From: Acidobacteriota bacterium
GTDB lineage: Bacteria > Acidobacteriota > Vicinamibacteria > Marinacidobacterales > Marinacidobacteraceae
Length of the DNA stretch: 50,447 nt
Reading direction: 5' to 3'
NCBI GenBank assembly: GCA_022828085.1
Contig: JAJEIY010000072.1
Coordinates: forward strand, 1-50,447
Part shown: one piece after another, positions 40,194 to 48,123 of the stretch
How positions within the stretch are numbered: the first letter of the stretch is position 1
Layout: the number at the start of each line of letters is the position of its first letter
The notes under the pieces: generated by a model
Databases searched by the model: none
Told to the model about the DNA's origin: nothing
The model's input: the letters and a program-made list of their open reading frames with translations, nothing else
Translations under genes and position numbers: made by a program

Positions 40194-40835
40194 TCACCGC
40201 CCTACCTCGACCGCGAGGTATCGGAACTGCTTGTTGTTTCTTCCCGGCGCCTCTCTGATGGGGGGACCGTAGTTTCTCCATTCGCAGCGATATGAGTCCG
40301 TGAGGACGAGCGGATCTTCCCGACCTCGCGTTGATCCCGGGCTCGCTGTCTCGGACCAAGCCATCGCGCCGGAGAGCGGACGGCCACGATGGAGTCGGAA
40401 GGCGGCGTCGATGGTCTTCCTCGTAGGCGGCTTCCAGAAAAGTGGGTCGTTGGTGAGCAGAACGGCCATCCCGCGCCGCGCGAGTGCGGACTTTAGGACC
40501 ACCTGTTCCAACCTCACGAGGTCTTTCAGGAAGTCATATCGACTCAGGTCCTGTGCGCCCTGTTCGCGGATCACGAACAGTTCGCCGCTGACATTGATCT
40601 CGAGTGCCTTCGTGAAGTACTTCAACTCAATCGCGACTTTGTCCCGTGGCAGCCATAGGTCGAGATACATCCGTTTTCTGCTCCTGGGGAGGGGCGGGAA
40701 CTCCAGCCGGACCTCCCGTTCCGTCTTCTTCCGGATCTCCCACGCCAGCGCGAACTGGAAGTCCGCCTCGGAGCAGAACAGGGGCCGCTTCTCGGCCAAG
40801 CCCTCAAGCAGTGCGTGGATGTCGAACGGCCTCAC
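40194..40835 (-). CDS. Hypothetical protein with PD-(D/E)XK nuclease-like core
   Basis: 213 residues from GTG 40835, overlapping the ATPase stop (GTGA), so the two are coupled. An early acidic motif FCSEADFQFALAWEI (Glu24) precedes strands YLDLWLPRDKVAIELKYF, giving Asp59 and the E-x-K pair Glu70/Lys72, the pattern of restriction-endonuclease-like folds. The rest contains LLTNDPLFW and a C-terminal stretch I do not recognise. G+C is visibly lower than in the neighbours, which suggests transfer. Partner of the DUF4143 ATPase; a nuclease role is inferred. Confidence 0.65.
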   Translation of the reverse strand: MRPFDIHALLEGLAEKRPLFCSEADFQFALAWEIRKKTEREVRLEFPPLPRSRKRMYLDLWLPRDKVAIELKYFTKALEINVSGELFVIREQGAQDLSRYDFLKDLVRLEQVVLKSALARRGMAVLLTNDPLFWKPPTRKTIDAAFRLHRGRPLSGAMAWSETASPGSTRGREDPLVLTDSYRCEWRNYGPPIREAPGRNNKQFRYLAVEVGR

Positions 40836-42058
40836 AGATACCCCGCCGGGATCGCCGTGACGTCCTCGGTGAGCGGCACGTCCCTCTCCCGGAGACAGAC
40901 CACCGCCCCCGGCCCGCGCTCCCGGTCCAGCTTTCCGATCGCTCTGAAATGCGCCGCCGCGGACCGGCCGGGCGATGCGGTCTTCTTGAACTCGACCGGA
41001 TGGAGGCGGTGATCGCGTTCGATCAGCAGGTCCACCTCGCGCTGGTCGCGGTCTCGGTAGAACCAGAAATGCGCCTCCCGGCCGTGATGCCAGTAACTCT
41101 TGAGGATCTCGGCGAACATCCAGGTCTCGAGAATCGCGCCGGACATGGCTCCCGCCTCAAGCGTCTCGGGTGAGGACCAGCGCGTGAGATAAGCGCACAA
41201 CCCGGTGTCCAGGAAATAAAGCTTCGGCGTCTTGACGAGCCGTTTGGTGACGTTCGTGTGGTACGGCTGCAGGAGATGGATCAGGCCGGAGGTCTCAAGG
41301 ACCGAGAGCCAGGTCTTCACGGTCTTCTGGTCCACTCCGACGTCGCGCGCCAGGTCCGCGTGGTTGACGAGCTGGCCGGTGCGGGCCGCGGCCGCGCGCA
41401 GCAGCCGGGTGAAGGCCGTTTCATCGCCCACCCGGGCGAGGTCGCGGACATCCCGCTGGACATACGTCTGGAGGTAGGAGCGGTAGAAGTCATCGCGCAG
41501 TTCGGCGCCCGCGAGGACGGCGCCCGGGAACGCACCGACCCAGATGCGGCGGTACAGATCCATCAGTCCGCCGGCCTGCGTACCGGAGGCGCGGGCGTCC
41601 GCGATCCACTCCGCAGTCGGAAGGAAGGGCGCGGCACGGTCGGCCCGTCCGTCCGCTTCCGCCTGCGAGAAACCCAGGAGGTCCAGGATTGCCACGCGGC
41701 CGGCGAGCGTCTCCGAGACGCCCCGCATGAGATGGAACTTCTGCGAACCGGTCAGCCAGTACATGCCCGGGCGGCGCGCGCGGTCCACCTCCAGTTTGAG
41801 GCGGCTGAACAACTGCGGGGCGTACTGCACCTCGTCGATCGTGGCCGGCGGCGGATGAGCCTGGAGGAAGAGCGCCGGATCGTTCTGCGCGAGATCCCGC
41901 TGGTCGAGATCGTCGAGCGACACGTAGCGCCGTTCGCCCGAGCCGCAATGCTCCAGCAGGGTCGTCTTGCCGACCTGCCGCGGCCCCGTCAACAACACGA
42001 CGGGGAACATCCCGGAGACCCGTTCGATGGCGCTTGCCAGCGTTCGCTGCTTGTACAT
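40832..42058 (-). CDS. AAA-family ATPase with C-terminal DUF4143
   Basis: 408 residues from ATG 42058; a GTG at 42085 lies inside a palindrome and is disfavoured. The AAA_14 domain has Walker A LLTGPRQVGKTTLLEH and the Walker B strand ATIDEVQYAPQLFSRLK, then YWLTGSQKFHLM (sensor). DUF4143 follows: wHTH-like VNHADLARDVGVDQKTVKTWLSVLETSGLIHLLQPY, then YFLDTGLCAYL and a nuclease-like strand pair REVDLLIERDHRLHPVEFKKT. Such proteins are common in bacteria with unknown roles; some are viewed as defence or toxin-antitoxin-like. Its coupled nuclease-like partner and operator support a regulated two-gene module. Confidence 0.85.
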   Translation of the reverse strand: MYKQRTLASAIERVSGMFPVVLLTGPRQVGKTTLLEHCGSGERRYVSLDDLDQRDLAQNDPALFLQAHPPPATIDEVQYAPQLFSRLKLEVDRARRPGMYWLTGSQKFHLMRGVSETLAGRVAILDLLGFSQAEADGRADRAAPFLPTAEWIADARASGTQAGGLMDLYRRIWVGAFPGAVLAGAELRDDFYRSYLQTYVQRDVRDLARVGDETAFTRLLRAAAARTGQLVNHADLARDVGVDQKTVKTWLSVLETSGLIHLLQPYHTNVTKRLVKTPKLYFLDTGLCAYLTRWSSPETLEAGAMSGAILETWMFAEILKSYWHHGREAHFWFYRDRDQREVDLLIERDHRLHPVEFKKTASPGRSAAAHFRAIGKLDRERGPGAVVCLRERDVPLTEDVTAIPAGYL

Positions 42059-42071
42059 GGGGTTCCGGCAG

Positions 42072-42095
42072 ATATGGAGAGTCACTCCATATTAG
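42072..42095 (-). promoter_or_regulatory. Palindromic operator over the -10 of the ATPase/nuclease operon
   Basis: ATATGGAG (42072-42079) and CTCCATAT (42085-42092) form a perfect 8-bp-arm inverted repeat with a 5-bp centre. On the minus strand TAATAT (42094-42089), a -10 candidate, overlaps the distal arm. A dimer bound here would block the promoter. Confidence 0.55.
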
Positions 42096-42139
42096 CCGAT
42101 TCCGGGCCTGCGCCGAAGCGCGTGTCCGGTCGCGGTTCG

Positions 42140-42997
42140 CTACCGAACCCGGCGGACCGGGTTCTCCAGCCGCCCGATCGCTTCCACCTCGGCGCCCACC
42201 GTGTCGCCGTCCTCGATGACCATCGCTCCCGGCGTTCCGGTCAGCAGGATGTCGCCCGCCTTCCAGGTCATGTCCTCCGAGAAGAAGGAGATGAGCTTCT
42301 CCGGCGGGTGGGTCATCGCCTCGACGCGAGCGCTCCGGGCCCGCTCTCCGTTCAGCAGGGTCGACGTCCGGACCGCCGGGAGCGATTCGCGCGTCGCGAC
42401 CTCGTCGGGGGTGACGAGGCAGGGGCCGAGGCTCAGGAAGGTGTCGAAGCTCTTCGCCCGGGTCAGGAACCGCGGGTTCTGCCGGAGGATGTCCTCGGCG
42501 GTCATGTCCACCGCCAGCGTGCAGGCGCCGATCGCCGACCACGCGTCTTCCGGCGCGATGTCCTGCCCCGACCGGCCGAGGACGATCACCAGTTCGCCCT
42601 CTCCGGTGACCCGCCGCGAGGCCCGCGGCAAGCGGACCGTGTCGCCCGGGCCGATGATGGTGGCGTTCGGCCGCATGAATCCGACGGGCGTCGGCGTCGT
42701 CTTCGCGTCGAGGTCGGCGGCGTGGGCGCTGTAGTTGAGTCCGATGCACCAGATCTTGGGGGGACGCACCAGGGGCGCCAGCAGGTCCGCGTCCTCCAGC
42801 CGGAGTCCGCCGGAGGCGTCCGTCCCCGCGGCGGCAGCGGCGAGCGCCGGGAGCCGGCCGCTCTGCACCACCTCGTCGAGGTCCCCGGGGTCGGCCGGGG
42901 CGAGCTCGGGGGCCAGGGCCCGGATCGGCACCAGCCGGCCCCCGATGAGGACTCCGGCCTCCGCTCCGGAGGGAGTGGCGTATCGGTAAAGGCGCAT
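42140..42997 (-). CDS. Fumarylacetoacetate hydrolase-family protein
   Basis: 285 residues. N-terminal cap domain (1-80), then the FAH core: KIWCIGLNYSAHAADLD, PVGFMRPNATIIGPGDTVRLP, metal-binding GEGELVIVLGR, VDMTAEDILRQNPRFLTRAKSFDTFLSLGPCLV, and LLTGTPGAM. Members hydrolyse or decarboxylate beta-keto acids such as acylpyruvates or homoprotocatechuate intermediates. The substrate is unknown. TATTCT on the minus strand (43009-43004), 6 nt before the ATG, is the probable -10. It diverges from the LarA-type gene, which suggests shared control. Confidence 0.87.
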   Translation of the reverse strand: MRLYRYATPSGAEAGVLIGGRLVPIRALAPELAPADPGDLDEVVQSGRLPALAAAAAGTDASGGLRLEDADLLAPLVRPPKIWCIGLNYSAHAADLDAKTTPTPVGFMRPNATIIGPGDTVRLPRASRRVTGEGELVIVLGRSGQDIAPEDAWSAIGACTLAVDMTAEDILRQNPRFLTRAKSFDTFLSLGPCLVTPDEVATRESLPAVRTSTLLNGERARSARVEAMTHPPEKLISFFSEDMTWKAGDILLTGTPGAMVIEDGDTVGAEVEAIGRLENPVRRVR

Positions 42998-43003
42998 CCG
43001 GCG

Positions 43004-43009
43004 AGAATA
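43004..43009 (-). promoter_or_regulatory. -10 element (TATTCT) of the FAH-family gene
   Basis: TATTCT on the minus strand ends 6 nt before the ATG at 42997, again predicting a leaderless mRNA. It lies in the 22-bp gap between divergent starts (42997 and 43020). Confidence 0.5.
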
Positions 43010-43019
43010 CGCGGAAGCC

Positions 43020-44288
43020 GTGCGGATCCCACTCGACTACGGAGAGACCGGGCTCGACCTCGCGCTCCCCGCCGCCGCCGAAGAACGAACGACCGTCATC
43101 CGGCCCCGTTTCCCCGCTCCGGTTCCGTCCGCGGAGGCGGCGATCGTGCGGGCGCTCCGGGCGCCGGACGCCGGCCCGCCGCTCGCGGAGCGCGTCCCGG
43201 CGGGCGCCACGGTGGCCATCTCGGTGTGCGATCCCACCCGCGCGCAGCCCCGGGTGCCGATGCTGCGGGCCATCCTCGAAGAGATCCCGACCCCTCCGGA
43301 ACGGGTGACGCTGCTGGTCGCCACCGGCACCCACCGGCCCGCGACGCCCGCCGAGCTCGAGGCCATGTTCGGAAGCGAACTGCTCGCGGCCTGCGAGGTC
43401 GTGAACCACCGCTGCCGGGACGCGTCCGAACTCGTCCGGCTTCCGGACACCGAAGCCGGCGTTCCGGTGCTGCTCAACCGCCGCTTCCTCGAAGCCGACG
43501 TCCGGATCACCACCGGCTTCGTCGAACCGCACTTCTTCGCCGGCTTCTCCGGCGGGCCGAAGATGGTGGCGCCCGGACTCGCCGGCATGGAGACGATCCT
43601 GGTGCTCCACGACGAGGCGCGCATCGGCCACCCGAGCGCGGTCTTCGGGATCACCGAGGGCAATCCCGTCCACGACGACGTGCGGGCGATTGCGCGCCAG
43701 GTCGGCGTGGACTTCGGGCTCGACGTGCTGCTCGACGGCGACAAGCGGATCACCGGGGTCTTCGGCGGCGACCTGCTCGAAGAGCACGCCCGGGCGTGCG
43801 TCCGATCCCACGAAGAAGCGATGTGTCCGGTGGATCAGCCGTTCGAGGTCGTGGTGGCCACGAACTCCGGCTACCCGCTCGACCAGAACCTCTACCAGGC
43901 CGTCAAGGGGATGTCCGCCGCGGAACGGATCGTCCGGACTGGCGGGACGATTCTCTGCGCCGCCGAGTGCCGGGACGGCATTCCGGACGAAGGGGCCTAC
44001 GCCCGGGCGCTCCGGGCGGGCGGCACCCTGGCCGAAGTCCGGGCGGCGCTCGCCGCCGCCCCGGTCCGGCGTCCGGACGACTGGCAGATCCAGGTGCACT
44101 GCCGCATCCTGGAGCGGGCGAGCGTAGGGCTCTATTCGTCGCTCTCCGAGGACACCGTGCGGGCCGCGCACCTCGAGCCCGTAGCGGACCTGTCGCTCGC
44201 CTGCCGGGAGGCGCTGGGGGCGGCGGGGGAGGGGGCGCGGCTCGCCGTGCTGCCGCACGGCCCGGTGACGATTCCCTACCTCCGCTGA
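43020..44288 (+). CDS. LarA-family nickel-pincer-dependent racemase/epimerase
   Basis: 422 residues from GTG. Key residues match L. plantarum LarA with a nearly constant offset: Asp71/Arg74 in CDPTR, His105 in ATGTHRP, His171 and Lys181 in VEPHFFAGFSGGPKMVAPG (Lys binds the cofactor covalently), and His197 (nickel ligand). All catalytic and cofactor residues are kept, so it should be an active 2-hydroxyacid racemase or epimerase; the family has many substrates beyond lactate. Cofactor maturation would use the LarC encoded at 22350; larB and larE must lie elsewhere. It diverges from the FAH gene. Confidence 0.88.
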   Translation: MRIPLDYGETGLDLALPAAAEERTTVIRPRFPAPVPSAEAAIVRALRAPDAGPPLAERVPAGATVAISVCDPTRAQPRVPMLRAILEEIPTPPERVTLLVATGTHRPATPAELEAMFGSELLAACEVVNHRCRDASELVRLPDTEAGVPVLLNRRFLEADVRITTGFVEPHFFAGFSGGPKMVAPGLAGMETILVLHDEARIGHPSAVFGITEGNPVHDDVRAIARQVGVDFGLDVLLDGDKRITGVFGGDLLEEHARACVRSHEEAMCPVDQPFEVVVATNSGYPLDQNLYQAVKGMSAAERIVRTGGTILCAAECRDGIPDEGAYARALRAGGTLAEVRAALAAAPVRRPDDWQIQVHCRILERASVGLYSSLSEDTVRAAHLEPVADLSLACREALGAAGEGARLAVLPHGPVTIPYLR

Positions 44289-44299
44289 TCCGCTCGTCG

Positions 44300-44666
44300 G
44301 GCCTTCCGGGTCCGAAATAACACATGCTCGGATTCAGCCGGCTCCGGAATAGACACATGCCTGCCTTTCCGGACCCGAAATAGACACATGCTCGGGCTCA
44401 GCCGGCTTCCAAATGGACACATGCTTGGTCCTCCGGACCCGAAATAGACACATGCCCGGATTCCGCCGGCTTCCAAATAGACACATGCTTGGTCCTCCGG
44501 ACCCGAGATAGACACATGCCCGGATTCCGCCGGCTTCCAAATAGACACATGCCTGGCTTTCCGGGTCCGCAATAGACACATGCCCGGATTCAGCCGACTT
44601 CCAAATGGACACATGCCTCGCCTTCCGGACCCGAAACCGACACATGCCCGGATTCGACTGGCTCCC
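44300..44666. repeat. Tandem array: eleven CACATGC cores at alternating 33/31-bp spacing
   Basis: CACATGC occurs at 44321, 44354, 44385, 44418, 44449, 44482, 44513, 44546, 44577, 44610 and 44641, so the true unit is 64 bp made of two related halves. One half has CTTCCAAATAGACACATG, the other GGACCCGAAATAGACACATG. Spacings near three helical turns put all cores on one face of the DNA. There are no variable spacers. 64 is not a multiple of three, so a repeated peptide is unlikely. It fills the gap between two convergent genes, 44289-44813. No transposase is nearby. Confidence 0.9.
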
Positions 44667-44711
44667 TGAGAGTGACCAGCGTTACGACGTGCGCGGTGTC
44701 GAGCACCGCGC

Positions 44712-44740
44712 GTGCCGGCCAGAGGCCGGCGTTCCAAGCC
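44712..44740 (-). repeat. REP-like repeat, inverted partial copy
   Basis: On the minus strand this reads GGCTTGGAACGCCGG then a CCGG-containing stem, the first hairpin of the family seen at 38868. The second hairpin is missing. It lies between the tandem array and the penicillin acylase stop. Confidence 0.6.
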
Positions 44741-44813
44741 GGAGGCGCCATCCCTCCGGTCAGCGCCGCGTCCTCTGAGGCCCTGCCGGCCGGTTGCCGA
44801 ACGGAGAAACCGC

Positions 44814-47192
44814 CTATTCGGGGACCAGCGTCAGGGTCCACTCGGCGGGACCGGCGAGGAAGGGAGTCGCGCGGCCTTCCTCCCAGTCCCGGTGGCCGGA
44901 GAGGTAATACGGCATCCCCGGATGCCCCGATTGCCCTCCCGGCATATGGAGGATTCCCGTTTCCTCCCGGCCCGGGGCCACCACGAAGCGGTTCGACGGC
45001 CCGTGGTCGCCGACCTGTTTCCGGGGCAGCCCCTCGTCGCCGGGAAGGCCGCGCGGTGGCGCGTCGAGCAGGGGCGAAACGAAACGCGCAAGCAGCGGCG
45101 GCAGACCCGGGCTCAATGGATGCCGGACGTGGACGACGTTCTCCTGGCCCCAGGTGCGCTCGGCCAGCGGCCCGCCGGCGCCCATCCGCTCCGCCGCCCC
45201 GACCACCGCCTGCCGGAGCGCGTCGTTCCAGTCCGCCGTCCCGTGGGGAACGAAGTGCGCCGGCGCTTCCCGCGCCAGCCGGAGCAGCGGTCCGGGCCAA
45301 TGAGTAGCGACCCCCGGGGAGAAGTCGGGCAACAGTGCGGCCGCCGGTGCGGTGAGCGGGCCGTATACCCGGCCGAAGAGATGGAGGCGCGCGTTCCGCA
45401 CCAGCGGGTAGGCGGCGCTGTCCACGCTCGCCCGGCCGGTCCATCCTTCCTCGAGGACCCGCCGGGCTTCCACCGCCAGGGGCTCGTCCGCGCCCTCCAG
45501 AGCGGCGAGGAACAACGCGCGCCATACCGCCAGCTCGTCGGCGCGGTCCTCGAGCTGGATGTCCAGCATCGCCGCCTCGTCGGCGGCCTCCACCGCGTGG
45601 AGCCGGTCGCGGATGAGGCGCGCCCGCTCGCCGTGGTCGTAGCTGCCGCCTCGCCCGATCCGGTCCAGGAACGCCCCGTCCACCAGCCGGTTGTTCGCCG
45701 TCCAGATGAGTCCGGAGTCCGGATTCCGGATCACCGGAATCTCCCCGGGCTCCAGGTACCCGTCCCAGCTCCGCGCCCCGTCGGCCCAGGACTCCGGGAT
45801 CCTCCCGTCGAAACCCCGCCGCCGCGGGATCGGTCCGGCGATGCTCCAACCGATCGAGCCTTCCCGATCCGCGGCGACCAGATTCTGGGGAGGCATCCCG
45901 CTGCCCCAGCCGGCCCGGAACGCGTCTTCGATGTTGGACGCCTCCCAGAACCGCAGGTAGGCAGTCCGGTGGCCCTCCGGGTCGTGCGCGATCCAGCGGA
46001 TCGCCAGCGAGCGTCCCCAGCGCTCGGTGACCGGGCCCCAGATCGTTTCGCGGACTTCCACGGTCTCGGAAGGAGCCCCGGCCACGGAAACCTCCTCCTC
46101 GAACACATCCATCTGCCGCCAGCCGTCCGGGGTGCGGTAACGGAGCGGGTCGGCGGGGTCGGTCTCCAGTTCCACGAGGTCGGTCCAGTCCCCTCCGGAG
46201 TTCGTGAATCCCCAGGCGACCTTGCCGTTGCTGCCGGCGATCACCGCGGGAACACCGGGCAGGGTCAGTCCCCGGAGGCGCAGGTCACCGACGTGCAGTT
46301 CGGCGCGGTACCAGATGTTGGGGACCCGGAGCGGCAGGTGCATGTCGCTCGCCATCAGCGCCACCCCGCCCGCCGTCCGCTCGGCCGCCACCGCCCAGGA
46401 GTTGCTTCCGGAAACCGGGGGAGGTTCGCCCGGAAGAACGAAATCGCCGCGAGGGACGCCGCTGAAAGCCGCCGGACCGGGAATGTCGGGGACCGCGAAC
46501 GCGCCGCCCTGAAGCGGGGCGTCCCGGTCGGTTCCCGGCGGACTCAGGAACGCCGCGAGCTCGGGCGGCAGCGCCGCCTCGAGCGCCGCGGTCCTCGCCT
46601 CGCGAGCCCCCTCCGCGTCGTTCAGGACGAAGTACATCGCCACCACCGTCAGCAGGGAGTCGCTGATCCGCCAGGGCGCCGGATCCTGCCCGAGCAGCAG
46701 GTATTCGAACGGCGGCGCCGAGAGATCGGCGAGGCCGGCGGCGATCCCGTCCCGATACGCGTCGAAGGCCCCCCGCGCTTCGGCAGGAAGCGCCCGGGCA
46801 GCCCGTTCGGTCCGGGTCCGCATCCGGTGAAGGCGCGCCTCCCGGTCCGCCCCGACGGCCGCCCCTCCCACCAACGCGGCCAGCTCGCCCGCCGGCTGCC
46901 GCCGCTGCAGGTCCATCTGGAAGAACCGTTCCTGCGCGTGGAGATAGCCGAGCGTGCGCAGGGCGTCGCGCATCGTCTCCGCCCGGATACGCGGGATGCC
47001 CAGCCGGTCCCGCTCCACCGCGACCGGGGCCGAGAGGCCCGGGAGCGTCACGGCGCCGCTCAGCAGCGGCTGGCTGGCGCGTAGCCGGTCCTGGACGTAC
47101 CAGCCGGCCGCGAGCGTCAGGAGCAGCGCCGCGGCCAGGACACCCGCGGCGGCGAGCGCCAGGCGGCGGCTGTTGCTCGTGGTTCGCGGCAT
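44814..47192 (-). CDS. Penicillin acylase-family Ntn hydrolase
   Basis: 792 residues. An N-terminal hydrophobic segment (LALAAAGVLAAALLLTLAAGWYV) exports or anchors it. The A-chain starts GIPRIRAETMRDALRTLGYLHAQERFFQMDLQRR. Autocleavage falls at G|S in PPVSGSNSWAVAAERTAGG, which exposes the B-chain Ser nucleophile. Later motifs are GSNGKVAWGFTNSGGDWTDL and SGHPGMPYYLSGHRDWEEG. Relatives deacylate penicillins or acyl-homoserine lactones; the natural substrate here is unknown and quorum-signal breakdown is one possibility. Length is normal for the family. Confidence 0.9.
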   Translation of the reverse strand: MPRTTSNSRRLALAAAGVLAAALLLTLAAGWYVQDRLRASQPLLSGAVTLPGLSAPVAVERDRLGIPRIRAETMRDALRTLGYLHAQERFFQMDLQRRQPAGELAALVGGAAVGADREARLHRMRTRTERAARALPAEARGAFDAYRDGIAAGLADLSAPPFEYLLLGQDPAPWRISDSLLTVVAMYFVLNDAEGAREARTAALEAALPPELAAFLSPPGTDRDAPLQGGAFAVPDIPGPAAFSGVPRGDFVLPGEPPPVSGSNSWAVAAERTAGGVALMASDMHLPLRVPNIWYRAELHVGDLRLRGLTLPGVPAVIAGSNGKVAWGFTNSGGDWTDLVELETDPADPLRYRTPDGWRQMDVFEEEVSVAGAPSETVEVRETIWGPVTERWGRSLAIRWIAHDPEGHRTAYLRFWEASNIEDAFRAGWGSGMPPQNLVAADREGSIGWSIAGPIPRRRGFDGRIPESWADGARSWDGYLEPGEIPVIRNPDSGLIWTANNRLVDGAFLDRIGRGGSYDHGERARLIRDRLHAVEAADEAAMLDIQLEDRADELAVWRALFLAALEGADEPLAVEARRVLEEGWTGRASVDSAAYPLVRNARLHLFGRVYGPLTAPAAALLPDFSPGVATHWPGPLLRLAREAPAHFVPHGTADWNDALRQAVVGAAERMGAGGPLAERTWGQENVVHVRHPLSPGLPPLLARFVSPLLDAPPRGLPGDEGLPRKQVGDHGPSNRFVVAPGREETGILHMPGGQSGHPGMPYYLSGHRDWEEGRATPFLAGPAEWTLTLVPE

Positions 47193-47216
47193 GCGGTGGG
47201 TATTCTCCCGGCGCTC

Positions 47217-48122
47217 ATGTGTACCCGCGCCGGGCGCGACGGAATTCTGCGCCTTGTCCTCGCGCTGCCGCTGCTCGGGGCCGTCCCCCCCGCATTTGCC
47301 CAGACTGCGAATGCCCCCGCCAGCGCGAGGGACCGCTGGACCGGCCAGGCCAACCTGAACCTCGCGGGTTCCTACGGGAACGCCGGCTCGGGTTCGCTCG
47401 GCATGAGCGCGGCGGCGGCGCGGCAGGCCGGTTGGCTGCGCGTGGCGCTCGAGGGCGGCCTCCTGCGGACGAGCACCGATACCGTGACCCGGGAGGCCTT
47501 CGGCAGCCCGGACGACTTTTCGGTACGGCGGACGGTGGAGAGCCAGACCTCGGCGGACCGCACCCATCTCCGGGCGCGGTTTTCCGAGCCGTCCCCGGAG
47601 GACGGCGACACGAGTCCCCGGTTCTTCGCCGCCGCCGGCTGGGAGCGGGACGCCCCGGCGGGGGTGCGCTCCCGTTTCGACCTGACCGTCGGCATGGGCA
47701 CCGCCTGGGGACGAACGCGCGCCGGAGGACGGCGTCCCTTCGAAACCAGCCTGGGGCTTTCCGCGATTCACCAGAGCGATCAGGTCGCCGACCCCGACGT
47801 CGAGTCGGCTTCGCTCGGCCTGCGGCTGGACGTGCGCGCCCAGGCCCGCTACCGCGCCGCCGACCTCGCGCTGGTCGCCGCTTCGACCTGGAACCTGCGG
47901 AACACCGACGACCTCCGTCTGGACGTCACCGGCTCGGCGTCGCTCCCGCTGTCGCAGCGGCTCGCCTTCCGCACCAGCGTGCAGACCCTGTTCGATTCGC
48001 GTCCCTCGCTGGAGCGGCTAAGCCTGTTTCCCGTTCCCGGACAGCCTGCGTTGGGCACCGTGGTGGCGCCCCGGCGCCGATTTGACCTCCTCATCCTCGC
48101 TGCCTTGGTCATCCGGTTCTAG
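47217..48122 (+). CDS. DUF481-family outer-membrane protein
   Basis: 301 residues from ATG 47217. TATTCT (47201-47206) lies 10 nt upstream. Signal peptide LRLVLALPLLGAVPPAFAQ. The mature protein opens WTGQANLNLAGSYGNAGSGSLG, the DUF481 signature of a salt-stress-induced outer-membrane barrel, and continues in alternating amphipathic strands ending FDLLILAALVIRF. Function of the family is unknown. It diverges from the penicillin acylase gene and its stop is one base before the next ATG. Confidence 0.8.
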   Translation: MCTRAGRDGILRLVLALPLLGAVPPAFAQTANAPASARDRWTGQANLNLAGSYGNAGSGSLGMSAAAARQAGWLRVALEGGLLRTSTDTVTREAFGSPDDFSVRRTVESQTSADRTHLRARFSEPSPEDGDTSPRFFAAAGWERDAPAGVRSRFDLTVGMGTAWGRTRAGGRRPFETSLGLSAIHQSDQVADPDVESASLGLRLDVRAQARYRAADLALVAASTWNLRNTDDLRLDVTGSASLPLSQRLAFRTSVQTLFDSRPSLERLSLFPVPGQPALGTVVAPRRRFDLLILAALVIRF

Positions 48123-48123
48123 C

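Noticed and set aside
44300..44666. Tandem array as a CRISPR
   Set aside because: All positions are conserved between units and there are no unique spacers; the unit is a fixed 33/31-bp alternation and no cas gene is present.
44276..44737. Minus-strand open frame of 153 codons across the tandem array
   Set aside because: The 64-bp unit is not a multiple of three, so the same DNA is read in shifting frames; the open frame follows from low stop frequency in the repeat and not from selection for a peptide.
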